Origin: an uncultured Lachnoanaerobaculum sp.
GTDB taxonomy: Bacteria > Bacillota > Clostridia > Lachnospirales > Lachnospiraceae
Assembly: GCF_938015485.1 (NCBI RefSeq)
Contig: NZ_CALLVU010000081.1
Span: 1 to 15,180, forward strand
Reading direction: 5' to 3'
Length of the DNA: 15,180 nt
The stretch's first letter is position 1. Each line of letters begins with the position of its first letter. The notes under the pieces are model-generated. The model did not search any database. It saw only the letters and a program-made list of their open reading frames with translations, and was not told where the DNA came from. Both the position numbers and the translations under genes were made by a program. This document shows positions 1 to 6,420 of this stretch, in pieces.

Positions 1-243
1 AAAACAACGGGGATTGTGTACTCGAAATATATTGCTTTTTTCTTGAGAAGTAAGTATTTTCGGAAAGTGTTGGATTGTAATACTATAATGACCTTGAGGG
101 CAAGTTTTAATGAGGATATTTTTTCGTTTTTGTATGTATATTTGCCTGATTATGAAGAACAGGTAAGAATTGGCGATTTATTATATAAAATAGAAATGAA
201 AGTTCGGACAAATAATAAGATAAACGATAATTTAGCGGCTTAA
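1..243 (+). CDS. hsdS: HsdS specificity subunit, N-terminal half, cut short (partial, 5' end outside window)
   Basis: The open frame enters from the left edge and stops at TAA 241-243. Its last residues (SFNEDIF...VYLPDYEEQ...KINDNLAA) match the end of a first target-recognition domain and the start of the central conserved helix of type I restriction HsdS proteins. The intact hsdS downstream has the same INDNL segment, but continues there into a conserved YxxWFNQFDFP stretch. Here the frame ends two codons after INDNL, because the next DNA is the 3' end of an inverted C-terminal cassette. The TAA stop shares the bases TTAA with the stop of the opposing gene. HsdS would guide HsdM and HsdR to a bipartite target; this half alone should be inactive or act as a half-subunit. 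Partners hsdM/hsdR are presumably to the left. Confidence 0.75.
   Translation, partial: KTTGIVYSKYIAFFLRSKYFRKVLDCNTIMTLRASFNEDIFSFLYVYLPDYEEQVRIGDLLYKIEMKVRTNNKINDNLAA
221..235 (+). repeat. hsdS inversion site copy 1 (TAAACGATAATTTAG)
   Basis: This 15-bp word encodes the IxNDNL part of the central conserved region of HsdS. The identical word is found inverted at 938-952 and direct at 2568-2582, with a 14/15 inverted copy at 3306-3320. Identity with the 2568 copy extends to 19 bp (218-236 versus 2565-2583). It marks the exact point where this hsdS stops resembling the intact one, as expected for a recombination crossover. Confidence 0.85.
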
Positions 244-965
244 TCAGCAATAGTAGCTTGTCCATTCATCAACATAGGAAGTAACCAATCACGAAGATTG
301 ATTAACTCGACGGTTTCATTTTTGTTCTTCAATATGCTGACACGGATTTTATGCAGGAAGTTTTCATAGTCCAATATAATTTTTTCATCCGGAACAACAA
401 CATTCAGTATTGCCAAATTAGCCTCGCTGAGAGATGCTCTTGTTGATGCCATACACGAATTATGGAGAAATTTATATATGCCATCGCTACCTAAAAATGA
501 ACGTATGTATTCCCTGTAATTAGGATTGTGAACACAAATTTTTCCAAGAGCTACATTGAACGCACCCTCTATTCCGTATCGAACTGCACCAGCATCTCCG
601 TATTTGTCCATAAGTATGTCAAAGCGGTCAACTATACTAAGATTTTTTGTTCGAGGAATATATGTTATGTGCGTATCGCTATCATAATCTCTGTTTTGAA
701 TGAAACGCACATAACCTTCTTTTGGCTCATATACAAATTCACTTTTAGGTGGTTGACTATTGCTTTCCCAACTTACCAATTTGAGCAGTGGAACAACATT
801 CCAGTTCTCTGGAATATTACGTTTTAGTTGTTCGTTCCAAACCATCTTACCGCCAGATGAGCAGTATGGCTTTCCGTTTTCGTCTGGAAAATCAAATTGT
901 GTGAACCAGTAGTCGTAAATAAGCTTAGCTTGCTGCTCTAAATTATCGTTTAACATACATCCCAT
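240..965 (-). CDS. hsdS: HsdS C-terminal half cassette, inverted and silent
   Basis: The 241-residue product begins with a few non-native residues (MGCML), then NDNLEQQAKLIYDYWF, the central conserved region of HsdS. A second target-recognition domain follows (about residues 45-215), then the C-terminal repeat ending LRDWLLPMLMNGQATIAD. The downstream complete HsdS ends in nearly the same way (LRDWLLPMLMNGQATISD), but the two recognition domains differ. No ribosome-binding site precedes the ATG at 965 on the minus strand, so I read this as a stored cassette lacking its own N-terminal half. Inversion at the flanking sites would fuse it in frame to the hsdS half at 1-235. Recombination of the 938 and 2568 sites would instead join it to the N-terminal half of the downstream hsdS. 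Confidence 0.8.
   Translation of the reverse strand: MGCMLNDNLEQQAKLIYDYWFTQFDFPDENGKPYCSSGGKMVWNEQLKRNIPENWNVVPLLKLVSWESNSQPPKSEFVYEPKEGYVRFIQNRDYDSDTHITYIPRTKNLSIVDRFDILMDKYGDAGAVRYGIEGAFNVALGKICVHNPNYREYIRSFLGSDGIYKFLHNSCMASTRASLSEANLAILNVVVPDEKIILDYENFLHKIRVSILKNKNETVELINLRDWLLPMLMNGQATIAD
938..952 (-). repeat. hsdS inversion site copy 2 (inverted)
   Basis: On the minus strand this reads TAAACGATAATTTAG, identical to 221-235 and 2568-2582 and in the same codon phase (AAC GAT AAT TTA, NDNL). It bounds the 5' end of the silent C-terminal cassette. Confidence 0.85.
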
Positions 966-1016
966 AACTCTTGTGGGTGGCGAGAGTTAAATCAGGGGAC
1001 TACCCACTCCGTAGTC
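966..1016. promoter_or_regulatory. Structured leader between silent cassette and recombinase gene
   Basis: Three dyads fit in 51 bases: AACTCT 966-971 with AGAGTT 983-988; GTGGGT 973-978 with ACCCAC 1002-1007; and GACTAC 998-1003 with GTAGTC 1011-1016. The middle pairing overlaps both outer hairpins, so two mutually exclusive folds are possible. I see no convincing -35/-10 pair and no U-run after the last hairpin. It could be a control leader for the recombinase or part of the recombinase's accessory binding region. Confidence 0.35.
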
Positions 1017-1049
1017 GTTCTCTAAGTTAAACAAAAGGAGAATTGACTA

Positions 1050-2033
1050 ATGAAACAAAATTTAATTACAGATGTCGTTCAGGCTATGTTACCTTTCTTG
1101 AACAACGCACAGACAGAACGCTTGCAAGAGGTATTGCAGCATACGCTTTTTGGTTATGAGGTAACAAAAATTGAAAGTGAAAAGGAAATCTCGGAGCAGA
1201 ACTATGTGGAACTGTTCCTATCAGCAAAGCGAATCGAGGGCTGTTCCGAGAAATCTCTTAAATACTACAAAGCAACTATCGAAATGATGATTGCGACTGT
1301 CGGCAAAAGTGTAAAGCACATTGAAACCGACGACATAAGGCGATACCTGACCGAGTATCAGGAAAAGAAAAAATCAAGCAAGGTTACAATTGATAATATC
1401 CGCCGCATTCTTTCCAGCTTCTTTTCGTGGCTTGAGGACGAGGACTATATACTGAAAAGCCCTGTAAGGCGAATACATAAGGTCAAAACCGGCACTAACA
1501 TTAAAGAAACATATTCCGATGAAGCGTTAGAGCTTATGAGAGATAATTGCACAGAGCCGAGAGATTTGGCAATGATTGATATGCTGGCTTCAACGGGTAT
1601 GCGTGTCGGCGAAATGGTGTTGCTCAACAGAAATGATATTGATTTTAACGAGCGAGAATGTATCGTGTTCGGTAAAGGCAACAAGGAACGAGTGGTCTAT
1701 TTTGACGCACGAACAAAGATACATTTGCAAAATTACCTAAACAGCAGAACCGACGATAACCCAGCACTTTTTGTATCGCTGAAAGCACCGCACGAAAGGC
1801 TGAAAATCGGCGGTATAGAAACAAGGCTAAGAGAATTTGGAAAGCAATTAGGACTGCACAAGGTACACCCGCACAAGTTTAGGCGTACCCTTGCAACTAT
1901 GGCAATAGACAAAGGAATGCCCATTGAGCAACTGCAACAACTCTTGGGGCATAGAAAGATAGATACGACCTTGCAGTACGCAATGGTAAAACAAAGCAAT
2001 GTAAAAATTGCTCATCGAAAATATATCGGATAA
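1050..2033 (+). CDS. Tyrosine site-specific recombinase (XerC/D-like), probable hsdS invertase
   Basis: A 327-residue phage-integrase-family recombinase. The N-terminal SAM-like core-binding domain is at about residues 45-130 (AKRIEGCSEKSLKYYKATIE...), and the catalytic domain at about 150-325. The catalytic set is visible: Arg185 in STGMRVGEM, His275 and Arg278 in HPHKFRRT, His301 in LLGHRKID, and nucleophile Tyr310 in TLQYAMV. A beta-hairpin lysine lies near GKGNKERVV. The start ATG has AAAGGAG upstream. It stops 11 bases before the downstream hsdS, so the two are probably cotranscribed. Its place between two sets of hsdS repeats, as in known phase-variable type I loci, suggests that it inverts them. 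About 30 residues precede the core-binding domain, slightly longer than XerC/D. Confidence 0.88.
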   Translation: MKQNLITDVVQAMLPFLNNAQTERLQEVLQHTLFGYEVTKIESEKEISEQNYVELFLSAKRIEGCSEKSLKYYKATIEMMIATVGKSVKHIETDDIRRYLTEYQEKKKSSKVTIDNIRRILSSFFSWLEDEDYILKSPVRRIHKVKTGTNIKETYSDEALELMRDNCTEPRDLAMIDMLASTGMRVGEMVLLNRNDIDFNERECIVFGKGNKERVVYFDARTKIHLQNYLNSRTDDNPALFVSLKAPHERLKIGGIETRLREFGKQLGLHKVHPHKFRRTLATMAIDKGMPIEQLQQLLGHRKIDTTLQYAMVKQSNVKIAHRKYIG

Positions 2034-2044
2034 GCGGAGGAACT

Positions 2045-3301
2045 ATGAACAAGATAAATTACAAGTCAGTCCCAATAAAAAGGATAGGTAAGGTTGTAAC
2101 AGGGAAAACACCGGCAACGGCACATAAAGAATTCTACGATGGACAATATATGTTTATTTCTCCAACAGAATTACACGGAGGATACTTTGTAAAAAAATCA
2201 GAAAAAACATTAACAGAAGCCGGATTAAAAAGCGTTAAATCTAATTCGATTGACGGAACAAGTATCTTAGTGGGCTGTATAGGTTGGGATATGGGAAATG
2301 TTGCGATGTGTAATGAAAAGTGTGCAACAAATCAACAAATTAATTCTATAACGGAAATAAAAGAAGAATATAATCCATATTATGTTTATTATTGGCTATG
2401 TGGAAAAAAAGAATATTTGTTTTCGATAGCATCAGTAACAAGAACACCTATACTAAGTAAAAGTGTGTTTGAAGAAGTTCTTGTCCCGTTACCTGAAAAG
2501 AAACAACAGGACAATGTGGTTAATATATTGCTTAGAATTGATAAAAAGATAGCGTTAAATGAACAGATAAACGATAATTTAGCATACCAACTCAAAGATA
2601 TTTATAATTATTGGTTTAATCAGTTTGATTTTCCTCATAACGACAAACATCAGTATAAGGCTGATGGAGGTCTGATGATATGGAATGATAAAATCAAATG
2701 TAAGATTCCAGCTGGTTGGGAGATAAAATCATTTGGCGAGTTATGTTCTCTTCGCAACGGTATCAACTACGATAAGAGTGTTGAAGGAGACAAAATGTAT
2801 AGGATAATAAATGTACGAAATATATCTTCCTCCGACCTCATATTAAATGAAAATGACTTGGATGAAATAAGTCTTCCACAAAAACAAGGCAATAAGTACT
2901 GTGTGTCTGAGAACAGTATTATCGTCGCACGAAGTGGTATACCGGGAGCTACAAGAATCCTGCAAAAACCAAGTAGCAATATTATTTTTTGTGGATTTAT
3001 TATCTGCTGTACTCCTTGTGATGATATATATAAATATTACTTAATGTTCTACCTGAAACAGTTAGAAGGTAGTGCCGCTACCAAAACAGGAGGTTCAATT
3101 TTGCAGAATGTGAGTCAAGATACACTAAGTAACTTGCCTGTTCCTATTCCACCACAATCATTGTTGCGAGAGTTTAATCAAATTGTTTCGCAATCTTTGG
3201 AGCTTATTCATAGTAATATGCAAGAAAATACACAATTATTGAAACTCCGTGACTGGCTTTTACCTATGCTAATGAACGGTCAAGCTACCATTAGCGACTG
3301 A
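2045..3301 (+). CDS. hsdS: Type I restriction-modification specificity subunit HsdS (complete)
   Basis: The 418-residue protein has the usual two-domain HsdS plan. The first target-recognition domain is at about residues 5-155. The central conserved helix region is at about 160-200 (EQINDNLAYQLKDIYNYWFN). The second recognition domain is at about 225-385, and the C-terminal conserved repeat at 395-418 (LRDWLLPMLMNGQATISD). It binds DNA and sets the bipartite target for HsdM methylation and HsdR cleavage. The start at 2045 follows GGAGG with normal spacing, right after the recombinase. The inversion word lies at codons for NDNL (residues 176-179), exactly between the two half-proteins, and another inverted copy follows the stop. 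No HsdM or HsdR is in view. This copy is the expressed, full-length allele in the current arrangement. Confidence 0.92.
   Translation: MNKINYKSVPIKRIGKVVTGKTPATAHKEFYDGQYMFISPTELHGGYFVKKSEKTLTEAGLKSVKSNSIDGTSILVGCIGWDMGNVAMCNEKCATNQQINSITEIKEEYNPYYVYYWLCGKKEYLFSIASVTRTPILSKSVFEEVLVPLPEKKQQDNVVNILLRIDKKIALNEQINDNLAYQLKDIYNYWFNQFDFPHNDKHQYKADGGLMIWNDKIKCKIPAGWEIKSFGELCSLRNGINYDKSVEGDKMYRIINVRNISSSDLILNENDLDEISLPQKQGNKYCVSENSIIVARSGIPGATRILQKPSSNIIFCGFIICCTPCDDIYKYYLMFYLKQLEGSAATKTGGSILQNVSQDTLSNLPVPIPPQSLLREFNQIVSQSLELIHSNMQENTQLLKLRDWLLPMLMNGQATISD
2568..2582 (+). repeat. hsdS inversion site copy 3
   Basis: TAAACGATAATTTAG within the central conserved region of the complete hsdS, in direct orientation to copy 1 and inverted relative to copies 2 and 4. 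It separates the N2 half (with start codon and ribosome site) from the C2 cassette. Confidence 0.85.
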
Positions 3302-3305
3302 TACG

Positions 3306-3320
3306 GTAAATTATCGTTTA
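3306..3320 (-). repeat. hsdS inversion site copy 4 (inverted, 14/15)
   Basis: The reverse complement reads TAAACGATAATTTAC, differing only in the last base from the other copies. It starts 5 bases past the TGA stop of hsdS. The silent cassette has the same layout: its stop TAA, 5 bases (GCCGC), then CTAAATTATCG. The copy has no coding role, so its conservation points to use as a recombination site. Confidence 0.75.
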
Positions 3321-3325
3321 TATTA

Positions 3326-4657
3326 CTATCTCTCCATCTCTTTCCCCATATATTTCTCATAGTTTTTCCTAATTTGATACAGTTCGGTCATCTCGGTTTT
3401 TGAGGAAGAATACTCTTGCATAAGGGTATTCTTTTTTTTGTTCAGTTTTTCAAGTTCCTCAAAAATCTGCTTGGAATTTGGCATTTTAGAGTATGACTTT
3501 TTAAGGTCGGCAAGGGCTTTTTCGTACAAGAGAATTTCCAATTTATGCTCACCGGCAAAGGCTTTGTCAGTAGGGTCTTTCTTATATGCCTGATAAATTT
3601 GGCGGTATTTCGTAACAGTATGTACTTGCTCCATAGTAGTGGAAAGGGTAGCTATTTTCTCGTCAAGTAACTTAATTTTGTCTTGTAAGCTTTGCCTTTT
3701 GTCCGCACTTTTCTTAATAAAATCATCAAGCTGAGCAAGAGACTTAAAGCCTTTTTCACGCATTAAGATAACAGTATCTGATGCTACTTGTAGGTTGTGT
3801 TTGGTAGCCCAGAATTCATATCCCTTGCTTGATTGTGCTTTCTCGTTATTGGCAATGTCGATAATATTTCCGACACGCTTTTTAACGGCGAATGTCTTTT
3901 GATTAGCGTTTTCTAAAATTCTTTCTTTGAGTCTTTCTTCTGTATAATCTTCTCCGATAGTCTTTGCTCTTGTAAATCTTTCCTTATCTTTATGCTTAAA
4001 AGCGATGTGCTTACCGTGCTTAATTTCATAGCCGAGATCCGCCATCTTTTTTAAGAATTCGTCCCAGTCCTTTGACTGTTTTATCATTCTGTCAATGTCA
4101 AACTGAAGCTTGCTTTTCCAAGAAGTTCCGTTCTTAGCTTGCTCATTTTCATACCAGGATTTGCCGTTCGTCTTATACTTTTTCTTAAATCTTTCGTAGT
4201 ATTCGTCAATGACTGACAGGCTATTTTCTCTGCAGAGCTTATCGCTTTGATAACGGATTTGATGGTAGCTTCTCTTGTTGGATTGATAGCATTTTCCTGT
4301 TACCATATTTACATTATTAAAAATGATATGGTTGTGTATATGCCCTTTGTCAATGTGTGTGGAGAGGATAAATTCATACTCATCTTTAAGTATTCTATTG
4401 CAAAGCTCCAGACCAATTTGGTGTGCCATTTCAGGCGTAGCTTCGCCCGGCAAGAACGACTGAATAAGATGTCTTGCAAGCACAGAACCTCGAACATTCG
4501 CTTCTTCTCTTCGCCTTAAAAATTGTGTATGAGCGGAAGCTGTGTGGCATTTATTGGTGCTGATCAGGATTTTTTCATCCGTCTTTTCGGCATTGGTTAT
4601 ATAGTCAATCGCCAAATTAAGCGTAGATTTTATTGGGTGAATTTTCGTTATTGCCAT
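3326..4657 (-). CDS. MOBP-type relaxase/mobilization nuclease
   Basis: The 443-residue relaxase should nick one strand at oriT and stay covalently bound to its 5' end for transfer. The N-terminal nuclease domain shows the probable catalytic Tyr19 in IDYITNAEKT. The metal-binding motif HxDxxHxHxHxxFN is complete (His101, His106, His108, His110, then FNN). From about residue 300 the chain is charged and probably coiled-coil, ending in KEMER. The ATG at 4657 overlaps the mobC stop by one base (TAATG), and a GGAGATGA ribosome site lies inside mobC, so the two are translationally coupled. The gene converges with hsdS, leaving 24 bases between the stops, and no terminator is seen there. The length and plan fit mobilizable-element relaxases of Bacillota. 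Confidence 0.9.
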   Translation of the reverse strand: MAITKIHPIKSTLNLAIDYITNAEKTDEKILISTNKCHTASAHTQFLRRREEANVRGSVLARHLIQSFLPGEATPEMAHQIGLELCNRILKDEYEFILSTHIDKGHIHNHIIFNNVNMVTGKCYQSNKRSYHQIRYQSDKLCRENSLSVIDEYYERFKKKYKTNGKSWYENEQAKNGTSWKSKLQFDIDRMIKQSKDWDEFLKKMADLGYEIKHGKHIAFKHKDKERFTRAKTIGEDYTEERLKERILENANQKTFAVKKRVGNIIDIANNEKAQSSKGYEFWATKHNLQVASDTVILMREKGFKSLAQLDDFIKKSADKRQSLQDKIKLLDEKIATLSTTMEQVHTVTKYRQIYQAYKKDPTDKAFAGEHKLEILLYEKALADLKKSYSKMPNSKQIFEELEKLNKKKNTLMQEYSSSKTEMTELYQIRKNYEKYMGKEMER

Positions 4658-5016
4658 TACTTATCATCTCCAGTTTCGGCAGTTCTTCCAAGCAGAAGAG
4701 AGTGAATTTGCCATATCTCTTTTGAAATGTGGTCTATCTGTTTTTTCATATCATTGATGTCATCGCTGTAAATAATGCCTGTCGAATTCACTCGTTTTGC
4801 AATCTGATTGATGTTGCTTGTAGCGTTATAAAGAAGTCCCTGCAAATCTGCAAAGAGCTGTAAATCAACCTGATAAATCTCCTTTTCAAGAACGCATTTT
4901 CTAATAAAAAGGTTCATATTTTTGCACTTGGCAAGTTTTCGTTTCTCTTCAAAAAGTGCCTTTTCTTTTTCATTAACTCTTACGATTAGCTGAATATTTC
5001 TTTCTCTGTTTTCCAT
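4657..5016 (-). CDS. mobC: MobC-like relaxosome accessory protein
   Basis: A 119-residue protein starting at ATG 5016, chosen because AAAGGAG stands 7 bases upstream; a longer in-frame reading would begin without a ribosome site inside the oriT hairpin. Residues 5-45 (RNIQLIVRVNEKEKALFEE...NLFIRKCVLEKE) have the ribbon-helix-helix look of MobC proteins. The rest (QGLLYNATSNINQIAKRVN...) matches the family's helical part. It should bind oriT and help the relaxase melt or find the nick region. It overlaps the relaxase start and is read first in the mob operon. Confidence 0.85.
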   Translation of the reverse strand: MENRERNIQLIVRVNEKEKALFEEKRKLAKCKNMNLFIRKCVLEKEIYQVDLQLFADLQGLLYNATSNINQIAKRVNSTGIIYSDDINDMKKQIDHISKEIWQIHSLLLGRTAETGDDK

Positions 5017-5048
5017 AATTTTTTCTCCTTTCGGTGTATTTTGGGGTC

Positions 5049-5227
5049 TTAGGGTTCTCCCTAACAAGCTAAAAATTGATAAAAAAGAAGCAGTACCATA
5101 AAGGTCTGCTTCATCGATTTTTCTGTCTTTGGCTATCCAAAGACTGTGCTTGCTACAAAAGAATGATTTGTAGATTAAGCGTTAAGCGAGTATTGAGTTT
5201 TGTTAGTTATTATATCCTGCATAGGAT
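5049..5227. other. Probable origin of transfer (oriT) region, hairpin cluster
   Basis: Between mobC and the immunity-type genes lie several dyads: TTAGGG 5049-5054 with CCCTAA 5059-5064; GAAGCAG 5087-5093 with CTGCTTC 5106-5112; GTCTTTGG 5125-5132 with CCAAAGAC 5137-5144 (perfect); CTACAAA 5153-5159 with TTTGTAG 5167-5173; and ATCCT 5214-5218 with AGGAT 5223-5227. TTAAGCG is directly repeated at 5175-5188. The last dyad contains TATCCTGC (5213-5220), which fits the RP4-type MOBP nick consensus YATCCTG/Y. Such a cluster upstream of mobC is the usual place for oriT. Which hairpin holds the nick is not settled: the conserved-looking repeat at 5049-5064 next to mobC is the other candidate. Confidence 0.55.
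5081..5112 (-). terminator. Rho-independent terminator downstream of the immR-immA pair
   Basis: Read on the minus strand, GAAGCAGACC pairs across the loop TTTAT with GGT-A-CTGCTTC (one bulged A) and is followed by TTTTTT. It would end transcription coming from the ImmR/ImmA genes before the mob operon. It lies inside the oriT candidate region, so it may also be an oriT hairpin. Confidence 0.6.
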
Positions 5228-5253
5228 TATTTGTCAGCGTCCTTTGAGAGCTT

Positions 5254-5814
5254 TTAATAAGTCGAATTATCTCTATCTCTTATGTGATTATAGTCTTTCA
5301 GAAATTCTGATTTCGGTCTTTCGATATTGTATCTGGAAGAGGAAAGTATGCCCATCTTGTATAGCTCTGATATTTTCAAGTTTACAAGGTTGATTTCCAC
5401 GCCAAGCTCATTAGCAAGAGAGCGATCCGATACATCTTCATTTTCTAAAAGCCGTATGATTTCTTTATCATCAATCAGAAGATGAGCCGCAAAAATATTC
5501 GCTTCTATTTCGTGGCAGCCTAATTCTCTAAAAATAGAAACCTCATGAAAGGCATTTGCCTTTGCGTAATTTCTATGAAGTTGGTCGTGTCCAATCTCAT
5601 GAGCTAAGACAACTTTCCTGATACTTGGATGTAAATCAGCGGAAAGAAAGATAAAACGGTTTTTCTGTATGACCTGATACATTCCAAGAAGATGAGTCAT
5701 ATTGTTCATCACTTCAAGATGAATATTAAGGTCTTTGGTAAGCTCAAAAGGATCACGAGTAAAATGCTTTCTAACCAAAGCATTGGCTTTTTCGTATATC
5801 CAATCGTTTGTCAT
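5254..5814 (-). CDS. ImmA/IrrE-family metallo-endopeptidase
   Basis: The 186-residue protein carries the zinc-protease motif HEIGH at residues 72-76 in VVLAHEIGHDQLH. A further acidic/His segment (CHEIEANIFAAHLL, about 99-112) supplies the third ligand, as in the ImmA/IrrE family. The tail at about 120-165 (SDRSLANELGVEINLVNLKISELYKMG) looks like a small helix-turn-helix-type segment. In ICEBs1-like elements the ImmA protease cleaves the ImmR repressor and so releases excision genes. Here it lies 9 bases behind an XRE-type repressor, and the same role is inferred. Ribosome site AAAGGTGAG precedes ATG 5814. Confidence 0.88.
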   Translation of the reverse strand: MTNDWIYEKANALVRKHFTRDPFELTKDLNIHLEVMNNMTHLLGMYQVIQKNRFIFLSADLHPSIRKVVLAHEIGHDQLHRNYAKANAFHEVSIFRELGCHEIEANIFAAHLLIDDKEIIRLLENEDVSDRSLANELGVEINLVNLKISELYKMGILSSSRYNIERPKSEFLKDYNHIRDRDNSTY

Positions 5815-5823
5815 AGCTCACCT

Positions 5824-6225
5824 TTATTTATCTTTCTTCTTACCATATTTCCTGTTAATATCTTTTGCTTTCCAGTAGGCTCTTGTGATTGCCTGGAATG
5901 CTTCTTCCATATCTTCTTCGGGCAGAGTACCGCCTGCAAACATACTGCTTACTCCCTCGGCTAAAGCTCTGACTTTTGCAACTTCCGTTGTGCCGTATCT
6001 ATTAGAAACTTCTTCCAAAAATTCATCTTCCTCCGTCATAAGAAAGTTATAATCGCAGCCCATAACCTCTGCTATTTTTTCATAGACTTCCTTTTGCTTC
6101 GGATATCTTTTCCCTTGCTCATACAGAAGCAGTGTTCTTTTGCTGACACCGATGAGTTTTGCAAATTCGTCCTGGGTGTAGTCGTTTTCGGTTCTAAAGC
6201 TTCTCACTTTTTCTCCAAAGTTCAT
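5824..6225 (-). CDS. XRE-family helix-turn-helix repressor, ImmR-like
   Basis: The 133-residue protein has an N-terminal lambda-repressor-type HTH at about residues 5-60 (YTQDEFAKLIGVSKRTLLLYEQGKRYP). Residues 70-130 are acidic then basic, with a KKK-rich end. A strong AGGAGG precedes ATG 6225. It is the first gene of a two-gene minus-strand operon with the ImmA-like protease. Its promoter (6334-6362) faces the promoter of the rightward genes and lies beside a 12-bp inverted repeat that is a natural operator. The expected role is repression of the rightward regulatory and recombinase genes until ImmA inactivates it. Confidence 0.85.
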   Translation of the reverse strand: MNFGEKVRSFRTENDYTQDEFAKLIGVSKRTLLLYEQGKRYPKQKEVYEKIAEVMGCDYNFLMTEEDEFLEEVSNRYGTTEVAKVRALAEGVSSMFAGGTLPEEDMEEAFQAITRAYWKAKDINRKYGKKKDK

Positions 6226-6241
6226 TTTATCCTCCTGTTAA

Positions 6242-6280
6242 ACCTAAGTTCACCTAAAAAAACATAAAGTGAATTTAGGT
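6242..6280. promoter_or_regulatory. 12-bp inverted repeat, candidate ImmR operator
   Basis: ACCTAAGTTCAC at 6242-6253 is the reverse complement of GTGAATTTAGGT at 6269-6280 with one mismatch, over a 15-base spacer. It abuts the -35 box of the rightward promoter (6283) and lies in the 5' leader of the repressor gene. It could be a DNA operator for the repressor or a leader hairpin just ahead of the repressor's ribosome site; the position beside the promoter favours an operator. Confidence 0.55.
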
Positions 6281-6282
6281 AC

Positions 6283-6311
6283 TTGCTTTTCTCTTTTTCT
6301 TTGTGTATAAT
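6283..6311 (+). promoter_or_regulatory. Rightward promoter for the 6421 gene
   Basis: TTGCTT (6283-6288), 17-base spacer, TATAAT (6306-6311). The predicted start is near 6318, leaving a leader of about 100 bases before ATG 6421. Confidence 0.65.
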
Positions 6312-6333
6312 TAAATAGAACTTGAGTACACTT

Positions 6334-6362
6334 ATTATAACATCTGAAGAACTTAAATGCAA
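6334..6362 (-). promoter_or_regulatory. Leftward promoter for the repressor/protease operon
   Basis: On the minus strand TTGCAT (6362-6357), 17-base spacer, TATAAT (6339-6334). The predicted start is near 6327. The two promoters face each other with start sites about 10 bases apart, so polymerase at one should block the other. Confidence 0.7.
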
Positions 6363-6420
6363 TAAATATTTTGCGATAAGTTTGAAGAAATACATGAGAA
6401 ACAAAGTGAGGTGAGGGTAG

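Larger units (their letters stand above)
221..3320. other. Four-site invertible hsdS locus with its own recombinase
   Basis: Order: N1 half - site(+) - C1 cassette (inverted) - site(-) - tyrosine recombinase and N2 half - site(+) - C2 cassette - site(-). Each C-terminal cassette is bounded by an inverted pair of the 15-bp word. Behind each cassette's stop codon the trailing site follows after 5 bases. Flipping 236-937 would join INDNL of N1 directly to EQQAKLIYDYWF of C1 in frame, giving a full HsdS. This resembles known phase-variable type I systems with inverted repeats inside hsdS and an adjacent recombinase. The sites and frames are seen in the sequence; switching itself is inferred. Confidence 0.8.

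Noticed and set aside
528..827. 99-codon open frame on the plus strand
   Set aside because: It lies antisense inside the silent hsdS cassette, has no good ribosome site and no recognisable domain; it is a shadow of the minus-strand frame.
5017..5067. 17-residue N-terminal extension of MobC
   Set aside because: It would be translated from inside the TTAGGG/CCCTAA hairpin; ATG 5016 has AAAGGAG at the right distance and starts the conserved part.
5076..5393. 105-codon plus-strand frame rich in Cys, Leu and Tyr across the oriT region
   Set aside because: It overlaps the terminator, the hairpins and the end of the ImmA-like gene; the make-up looks like translated non-coding DNA and no ribosome site supports it.
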